Below, piece by piece: positions 56,191 through 64,000 of a stretch of DNA of 64,000 bases. The stretch comes from Rhyzopertha dominica. Taxonomy: Eukaryota; Arthropoda; Insecta; Coleoptera; Bostrichidae. Below the pieces are notes generated by a model. The model was not told where the DNA came from. It did no database searches and was given only the letters and a program-made list of their open reading frames with translations. The stretch is from contig QCXZ01000041.1 in assembly GCA_025024175.1 (NCBI GenBank), positions 40,915,786 to 40,979,785 on the forward strand, written 5' to 3'. The position numbers and the translations under genes were made by a program. Position 1 is the stretch's first letter, and each line of letters begins with the position of its first letter.

Positions 56191-59100
56191 TGGCGGTGTT
56201 GGTACAAGCGTTTAGAGGTTTTTGCATTTTTCTGAACTCACTATACATTATAATCATACCTAGTTTTTCTTCATTAGTACCTATAGTTTGCATTACTTTT
56301 AATTTCGTCAATCATTTACCATAGTTCTGAATTAATTTGACGCGACTTATCAGAATCAAATGTTTTCTGAAGATACCATCCTTTTTTACAAATAATTGAT
56401 CTGAATTGTAGACGTAACGTCCTATTGTATTATTATTTCTATGATTTTTTATGTGCTTTTTAGCATGACCGAATGATAATATAAAAATACATTAAAAACA
56501 TCCCATTTCCGAAAAAAAAACTTCAAAGTTTTTTTGGTAGTGTTTTATGCCATCTACAAAAATACCTACCGGTGAAAAAGAAGATATAGGGGCGAGAATA
56601 CTAAACTAAATCACCCACATTAAACGCAGTGTCAAATTTGTTTGCTAATAAGCCTTCTAAATTGCTGAGATTGAATCATTTGCACACCCCAGCAACAATT
56701 ATCAGATTTAACTAAAAAATAGTGTTATTTGTCTTTCTACAGCGATATAGCGATTTCATACTTCTCTGGCTTCTTAAAGGTTTGGACTTTCATGATTTTA
56801 ATGTGCATTTTCGCATCAACCGCTGCAAGAAAACGTGTTCCTTACTTTTTATTGCACCGTCTTATTGAAATGATATATATGGCCATCGCATCTATACCAT
56901 CAGTATCATTTTCGAAAAAGCAAAATCCAATCAATCGCCAGTTACAAATTCCCACCAAACTGTGACCAGCTGAAGATGTATAAAAAACTACCACACACTG
57001 AATTTTAGTACCGGCAAATTTGAAAATTTTGCAAATTCTATAAATGCACCACAATTTGGAAGACTAGTTTGCGTCTTGGCTTCGCTTAAACAAGTGACAG
57101 ACAATTTTTTTAAGTTCTTAGTTGCTAATGTAGCCTAATTGAATTAAAAATCATTAAATGAAGTATCACCCTCCTTCTTCTTGCGTTTTAGAGGGTAGAG
57201 GGTACTGTAAAGTAAGTTGGGAGTTAAAAATGTGTTAGACCTATTTGTAGTTTATACTTATAGCAACTAAAACTGCTGATCGTAGAAACACAAAAACTCC
57301 TAGGAAAAGATCATGCTCAGTTAGTTGCAGGAATACATAATCGCTGCGACCTTTGAAATAATTGTAACTGTTGAAATGAACTAACATTAACACAAACTAA
57401 CCCAGAGAACTACCAAATGATTTATATTCGTATCAATAATAATAAACAGGTACAAAAGATGTATAAAAACTGCAAAGCTCTTGTAAGAATTCACCGATAT
57501 ATAGATATATCTTATGAAGGAAGAAACTGTAAAAAAACCAACTAAGAAATGCATATCTAACTCTTTTCTTCTCTCCATGATATTTGTGTAATAAAGTGTA
57601 ACAAAACTAGGCTATTGGAAAATTAAACCTCCTCTTATAGAGAATTCTTAAATTAAATAATGTTTTTTGTAATGTTCAATACGTTCTTTAAAAAATAAAA
57701 GCACTTCTTTATGTGGAACTCTAAATTAGACAAACAAGCGTTAATGTGCAAAAAGTGATGGGTGAAAGCATCTGCCACTCACCTCAAATCCGAATAAATC
57801 CTATTAGCAGCGATCTCTATTAAATACATGTGTATGTGTCTTTTGCCTGTTAATGGTGGTAGACATGCAGACATGAGGTACAGGTAGGCCGATGTATAAA
57901 TAACATACAGAAGGAGCTCAATATTGATGTACTTTCTAGGGAGAAACTCCTCATATAAGAAATGGGATTTTCGAATGTACACAGTAATCAGTAACATCGT
58001 ATCTAGAACCAAAAGAGCTAATGCCGTCATTTTGCGTTTATGTGCAGCTGCAGTAGAGAGCAACTGTGACCACTTCTAAAACGACTAAATCCTTGTTGAT
58101 GTTCAAAACCTCTCTGATCTGCAATTCATGACCCATTTCGTGATTTTATAATTGACTGGTTATAGACACCGATATAACGTTAATTTGCTTCGTTTGCTTT
58201 TTCCTAGTACTAGGAAAGCTATGGTTTTGGATATAGTAATATATACGATGTGTTATATTATAGAGCAATTTAATAAATCTTACAGATGTGACTTTAATAT
58301 TAAAAACTGACACGATGATGCGGTCTCTAGAAAACAGTTAGAAGATAAATTTTGCAATCTTCATGAATGTAGTGTTCCGATAATAATTAAAAAAGTCTGG
58401 ATGAACCTATCTTAGGTAGGTACTCGATGTCATCAGGTCACCAGGCCTTGGGGATCAGATAAGCCTGCATACGCCCATCATAGTAAGCGCTTTTTGGTAC
58501 CATTTGATTCAAATTCTTATACATCTAGCATTACCAATAAGTTATATGCTTTAAGGTTTGCAAAGAATGCCACTTTTGAATGGCTCATGTGTATCAAACG
58601 TCATAATAATAAAACCTCTAACAAGTCAATTTCATTTTCCACATTTTATAACTCAAGCTACGCAAAACATGTTATACGTACGTTATGGGCACATCATGCA
58701 TAAAAAGTAGCAAGCGACACCGTTAAAAACTAAAACTTGAAGCCGGACTTTTAGTGATACTCCTTTCACAATTGCGAGTGCTTGAACAATCGTTCCACTT
58801 CCAAAACACAATCCCGCATACAATAAATCAATTTAGTCTCTCACATCGAACGTACGGGCATTGTTTGTATTTCTGTCACCTGCCTTCGGCGTTTTTTTTT
58901 GTGCGAGTCCTACATTTGTACCAAACTCGCGGATGCTGTATAGGTATGTGCTTTGAAGTCACACAAGTGTTAATCCGCATCTCTGTTCTCATTTGCTTAA
59001 AAATGCACTCGCATGTGCAGTTGATGAGAGTCTTGAGATGTAGACACCTGCCCAATTGTTTATTCCTTGGAATAATGAGCTTCAGGCTGCACTATCTTAC

Positions 59101-59583
59101 AATGGCCCGGTTTAGCATTTACATCTAGGTCACTTTTCATTTCTCTACAGAGTGCTTTCTTTAAATGATACTGAGAATATGCGCAACGTGCATATGTATG
59201 GGATGTGATACGTGCATGATACGAGCGAAAATTACATATGACCAGGGTAAAGGATTCCTTTCTAATATTGTAACATTTACTTTATGTAACACGGAATTTC
59301 ATTGCAAGTCATAAGATGAAAGTCTTTCTTCACATTTGAGAATAATTATATCTTTTAATTGTTAATTTTATGGGTAGTAATTAATAAGTAGTTTCCAAAT
59401 AAAGTACAAATGTGGTGTCATACTCTACCTTACCGCGTTNAAAAGTTAGGGGATTAGTCCAGTTAAATTAATTAAAGAAAGACCGATGCGGTGTGGCCAC
59501 GGCCTAACATTCTAAGAAGAACCTAAAGGATGATGGACAACGATACTAAAAATACTTCTAAACGCTTTGTATATTCTTCCAGC
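56191..59583. other. Long stretch without a supported gene
   Basis: No transposon or host motif was recognised in 3.4 kb. The 124-codon plus frame at 58754-59128 and the 94-codon minus frame at 57779-58063 lack any family pattern. Position 59440 is ambiguous. Confidence 0.45.
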
Positions 59584-60030
59584 TAGTGGTCATGCAGCAA
59601 TCCAATTTATGTTTGTACGATAGTATTAAGAAGTGTTATTGCCGATCGGGATTATTTCAGAACGCTAGTAGATTTGTTAAAAGTTGCGTCAGTTAACCAA
59701 GAAACCGCTGGTTAAAATAATGACAGCCAATTCAGAATTTGAAGAAAAGATAGATATTGTAAGTTCATTAGAAAGAGATAATGATGATTACAGTTACGTT
59801 ATTATTGTTCCGTGTGATACTCCTTACAAAGTTTGTAGAGCAAAAGATACAGTTACTTTTGGTAAAGCTCTGGTATACAAAATCTTATTTTACATTATGG
59901 TATACCAAAGGAAATTGCCACTGATAGGGGAACTGTAGACTTCTGAATACAAAAAGCTTCAAAGCGCTGTTTATCATGAATCATCATCAAACATTGGCGC
60001 AATGGAAAATTTCCATGAAGTTCATGGTGT
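59584..60030 (+). pseudogene. Ty3/Gypsy integrase relic
   Basis: In order on the plus strand: SGHAAIQFMFVR (59584 on), the GHxGIxxT part of the H2C2 zinc finger; a stretch equivalent to the xYYWxxMxxDVxxxVxxCxxC region near 59640-59700; YVIIVPCDTPYK (about 59795-59830), resembling the VxVDxxTRY strand with the first catalytic Asp displaced; and YGIPKEIATDRGTV (59896-59938), the YGxPxxIxTDRGTxF motif with the second catalytic Asp. The 84-codon frame at 59684-59938 covers part of it. Stops interrupt the rest and no LTRs were found. Confidence 0.72.
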
Positions 60031-60302
60031 ATACGTTTGGATCATGTCAAATACACAAAATTCTCTTTGGAATCAGTGGATTGCATATTGGTGTTTTTCT
60101 TACAGTACTATAATGGTCATTAAGAAACACAGTATACTCATACTGCCTACAAATTGGAATTTGTTATATAACATTCCTATCAATGTAACATAAAAAATAT
60201 AACCTTCATACATGTCGCGGAACACACTTATAGCTCCGCTCATATAAAAAACTTTCAAAGGTGTTTCAAATCAATGTGTTTATGTCATAAAATTATTTTC
60301 GA

Positions 60303-60360
60303 TTACACAGGGTGTCCCCATTTTCTCTGGGCAATACCCTTTTTATTTAACACCCTGCAA
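60303..60360 (+). repeat. CAGGGTGTCC end, possibly of the mariner-like element to the right
   Basis: ACACAGGGTGTCCCCATTTT at 60303 is a typical mariner-type start; an inverted AACACCCTG lies 45 bp on. The transposase relic at 60985-61545 reads towards it on the minus strand, so it could be that element's 3' end. The opposite end was not found. Confidence 0.4.
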
Positions 60361-60984
60361 ATTTTCGCCTTTTTGAAATATTACCTTGTTAATCATGCAT
60401 ATTTTGCACCGTTTATAATAAATTTAATTAAATATATTTTAAGGCTTTCGAAAGTAAAAGAGGTAGAGACGTGCAGTTTCTTCCGTTGGATAGATCCTGA
60501 AATTAGCTACATGCACATAGCATCTAATATATTTTAGTTGAGTAAAGTGCTTGTCTAATAAAAAAATTGAAATATTTAGACATGAATAACTTGACTAATC
60601 TGAACTATAATTTAATTCCATTTAGATTTTATTAGAGCATGTTATGGTAAAATAGCAGACTGTTACTGTTACTATTGCAAAGAAAAGAATGTAGTATTTA
60701 GCCACCTTTCTCTTACATTTTACTAGGCTTAGGACTGAGTGGTATTACTGACATGTATAAATAGTGCCCTACTCAACGTAAAACGTCACAAAATATACAG
60801 AACAACGCTAACGAAACACTAAACCATAAATAATTGTCAACCCAACAATGGCAAACCATAAACGAAAACAAACATTACTCAAACACAAAACGCTTATTAA
60901 GTTTTATAAAAATAATTTTCGTGCAGAGACCATTTTCCTGAAAACATAATCGAACACGTTTTTTTTAACTCGTCATCTACCCTT

Positions 60985-61545
60985 TTCAACACAGCTGTGA
61001 TGCCACTCAACTATTCCATTTTGCACATTAGGCGTGGAATAAACTTTATTATTTACAAAATCCCACAAAAAAAAATAGTCACATTTTATCAAATCTGGCG
61101 ATCTATCGAAACAGTTAACGGGTGCTCCCCGTCCTTTCCATCGATTTGGAAACTTCTTGTTTCAAGTATTACTAGCTTTCCATAACACAATATAGCGGAG
61201 TTCCGTCTTGCTGTATCCACATGCGGCTTAGCTTAGTCAACGGAAAGTCTTCTAGCAAATCCGTAAATCCAACTTGTAAAAAATTTACATAGTCTTACAT
61301 TGAATGGCGTATTAAAAATAGAGGCCCAGCCACACTATGGCTCCCCAGGCGTTTAAGGGCCAACGCAAGTAGGTCAGTGTTTGCTGAATGCGGTATCATA
61401 GTAGTGAAAGTTATGTCGATTGATAAAATCGTTTCGAAGGAATGTTGCCTCATCTGTAAAAATAACAGTCGCCCAACCAGCAAAATCTTCAGGCAGCTCT
61501 TTGTGCATTTGTACCTTATATGGTATATGTTCGCGAACTTACGTT
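60985..61545 (-). pseudogene. Mariner-like transposase, C-terminal half, decayed
   Basis: From about 61545 the minus frame reads REHIPYKVQMHKELPEDFAG, then WATVIFTDEATFL and INRHNFHYY, matching hPYKxQxxxEL and xxILFTDEAxF...NxHNxHYW with the first catalytic Asp. After a stop, MWIQQDGTPLY (about 61215) carries the second Asp, and in another frame FPNRWKGRGAPVNCFDRSPD then DYFFLWDFV and KVYST (about 61030-61150) match the FPxRWIGRxGPVxWxxRSPDL...FLWxxxKxxVY block. It belongs to the same broad type as the element at 47085-48546 but is not a close copy. Plus-strand frames over 61377-61855 are not supported. Confidence 0.78.
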
Positions 61546-64000
61546 TGCAGTGCTGCTTATAGTTCCCATACCATCAGTTTTTATACTTTCCTGCATCAAA
61601 TATGTCGACAACTTAAGAAAAATAATGAATTTCACGATTATAGCACTAGAAACAAAGAACCACCAAGAATCTCTCTGTAGAGGATTAAGAAGACAACTGG
61701 GGAGCCGTACTCTACCAAAAAGTGCCGTACACCATAAGAAACTATCCAAGAACGAAGTTTGCCACAAAAATCAAAGAAGCTCTTTTGAAGGAAGCGTTGA
61801 ATTTTTAGTATACTTGGATTGTCATAAGTTATTATATGCTTTACATTTTACATAACCTTGACACGCCATGTAACAAATTGATGGATACTGTTGTGCATAA
61901 AGCTGGGACGCTAACAATGGTTTCTATCGCATTCCTTCAGTACTTACCAACTTTTCTCGACTGCGAGACATGTTGATCGAGACACAACGAAACTAAATCA
62001 AATTATGATTTAAATGACAGTTGTTTAGACGAAATTGTAAACGCTTTTCATTCAACCAAAACGTTAGAAAATAGCGAATATTACAAAACTGTTAGGGATA
62101 TACCATTAACATGCCTTAATAAAATTGAACTTCTGGTTCAGATTCAGATGATGTAAAAATAATTATACCGTCCGATTTAAAGAAAATCAAGTCATCCGTG
62201 ATTTAATATTTCAAAGCCACGTTTTTTATTTTTGTAAGTTTAAAACATTTGATACCTGTAGCAAAAATAATTTCATGCCCCCTTCAACAGAGAAAAGTGC
62301 ACTTCTATATGCTTTCGCATATACTAACACTAAACGTAAAAAAGAAACATTAAATATTTACGAAACCTTTCAAAATATAACATATGTATATATGGTTAAT
62401 AAAGTGGGCTTTATTTTTAACTGGAAATCAAAAAATGCATAAATATATAGTGTGTTCCATTTAAGAGAAAAAAGTTATGTGTTATCCAGAAAATTTGAGA
62501 TATCTATATTTACAATTATCCATTGGAACTTAGTTACCGACAACAGAGAGCACATCAAGGTGCTCCTATATAGCAAATTTGTTTCAGGCGAAAAATAGAA
62601 TACGATAAATATGTAAATCCAATAACATGTAGAGCAAGCGACCTAGTTCTAACAAAAAGTAAAACCGGTAATAAACTGGGTGCTGTGTACGATGGACAAG
62701 AACTGACGAGTGACGATATATGTACCAAACGTGAGTGTAACGAGAGACAGTAAACCATTACAAAACTGTACTACACTCTTAATACAAAAGATCAGATGTG
62801 GCGTGTCATTAAAGTAATCTATTACATATTGCAATATGGAATTATAGATTTGGAATATTCTAGACGAAAAACGATTTAATTTAAGAAGAAATCAGTTTTT
62901 TTGCAATGGGATGGTGGTGGTGTGGTGTGTCTGCAATCTCTTCTCATTTTGGAAACAACGGAGAGTAGGAGTAAGGGTAAGTTGAGAATTGGGAACTAAT
63001 GTCGTGTAATACGTAGTAGCTGTAGAAATAATCGAAGAAGAAATAAACGTAGTTTATTACACTAATTTAAGGAAATAATAGGGGTAGTTTTGAAAATTAA
63101 CATGGTTGTTCCTTTGTACGCACAATACAAGTTCTCAAGGGTCCGAGAGAGTATTTTATGTTCTGTATTTTTCTGGCTTTTTGCTTATATCGCCGTAACT
63201 ATTGACCTCACGGGACACCAAATTAAAGTATGGTCTGATTCATTTAAACTTAGCGTGTACCACCTGTATTCTAAATTCAGGCGAAATTTACTCCGCATTA
63301 CAAATTATCTTGTGCAGAAAACCGGTTTCATTCGGCTCTCTCATCATTTTAATTACCGTCCAGTAATTTGATCGTAATTGCAAACCAAAAAAGTCTTAAT
63401 TGATGATGTCGGTTTCGCCCGCAGATCTCAGAAACTTTCTAAAAGCAACCCCCTTAACTTTTAATTAACCAACTGGTCCTTTTATGCGGAAACTTTTATT
63501 AATCAAACCTGAGAGTTGTTACTGTTCCTTGTCGGTTGTACTCGTTAAGTTCGGGTAGAGTGAGACGATCAGAGAATCATTACTATATCTTTAATTGTGT
63601 ACGGGGCTTATAACGAAGCTTATCTAAGTGATACCTTTTGATGTCTGTGAAGCACAACAAATTACTCAAGGCTGATAACATAGCCAGAATGTTCTGCTCA
63701 ATGGGCGCGTTAAATATTGGTACTAACGTATTTGTATTTGCTTGTATAAACCGCTAAGTGCAGATGTGCACAAAACCTTCTGTAAAAATTGTCTTTCTTG
63801 GTTCAGATTTTAACAGAGGATTGGGTGTTAATTAAAGATTTAAAATAATTAGGAACATATCAAAACCATGACATGGTTTCTTCTTAAGAAGAAATTACAG
63901 TGAATCGCCGATAAAGTATCAAGCAACGATCTAGGAGATGACTTATGCAGAGGGTTTTACAGCTTGATGGTAGGCCGTCGTAAACTATTGCATTGTAAAT
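61546..64000. other. No supported gene to the right edge
   Basis: No exon or repeat end was recognised. Near 63370-63520 there are several homeodomain-like words (TTAATTGATGATG, TTTTATGCGG, TTTTATTAATCAAACC) in a less AT-rich context, which could be regulatory. The 93-codon frame at 63090-63371 has no motif; the frames at 61516-61767 and 62555-62834 are likewise unsupported. Confidence 0.4.

Noticed and set aside
58754..59128. 124-codon plus-strand open frame
   Set aside because: Long for this region but rich in Leu/His/Phe with no motif, and the opposite strand is no better; most likely chance.
63090..63371. 93-codon frame near the right edge
   Set aside because: It begins at a non-ATG codon, has no family motif, and composition does not differ from its flanks.

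Overview
This window looks like nuclear DNA of an insect, order not determinable from the sequence. It is strongly AT-rich, has no operons or long host reading frames, and nearly every recognisable coding trace belongs to a transposon family typical of insect genomes: R4/Dong-like and Jockey/CR1-like non-LTR retrotransposons, Tc1/mariner-type DNA transposons with CAGGGT ends, a hAT-like MITE, a Ty3/Gypsy integrase relic, and repeats carrying THAP domains. Isolated N bases (for example 21551, 30930-30952, 35219-35221, 36011, 49641, 53479, 59440) are ambiguous calls in the assembly.

No complete host gene was found. The left edge (196-483, minus) carries a well-formed FLYWCH zinc-finger exon with a consensus splice donor; its gene would continue off the left end. 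Two short host-like fragments lie further in: an RRM-like piece (41561-41698, minus) and a SWIM-type zinc-finger piece (50125-50349, minus). A tRNA-Gly-like sequence lacking its anticodon arm lies at 42362-42409.

Layout. 0.6-1.7 kb: decayed non-LTR element. 4.5-5.3 kb: foldback repeat with arms over 100 bp. 12.5-13.2 kb: non-LTR relic whose (TAA)n tail abuts a mariner fragment. 14.76-16.68 kb: copy of a dispersed repeat followed by a 1.7 kb terminal-inverted-repeat element flanked by TA. 17.5-18.0 kb: GC-rich island. 18.5-20.1 kb: two decayed non-LTR fragments. 23.9-25.1, 38.95-40.06 and 55.05-56.19 kb: three copies of a repeat with a THAP-domain exon. 29.3-31.35 kb: the best preserved Jockey-type element, dead through frameshifts. 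33.96-34.69 kb: hAT-like MITE with an 8-bp target duplication. 37.4-37.8, 43.5, 47.1-48.5, 53.7 and 61.0-61.5 kb: mariner/Tc1 relics, the 47.1-48.5 kb one complete with long inverted repeats. 51.84-53.3 kb: a 5'-truncated R4/Dong-like element with an intact 460-codon frame, placed in a TAA microsatellite. 59.6-60.0 kb: Gypsy integrase relic.

The window is therefore best read as a transposon graveyard with one fresh insertion (the R4/Dong copy) in a gene-poor interval or very large intron. The long stretches between elements hold no recognisable exon; a few moderately GC-rich patches may be regulatory, which cannot be shown from one sequence.
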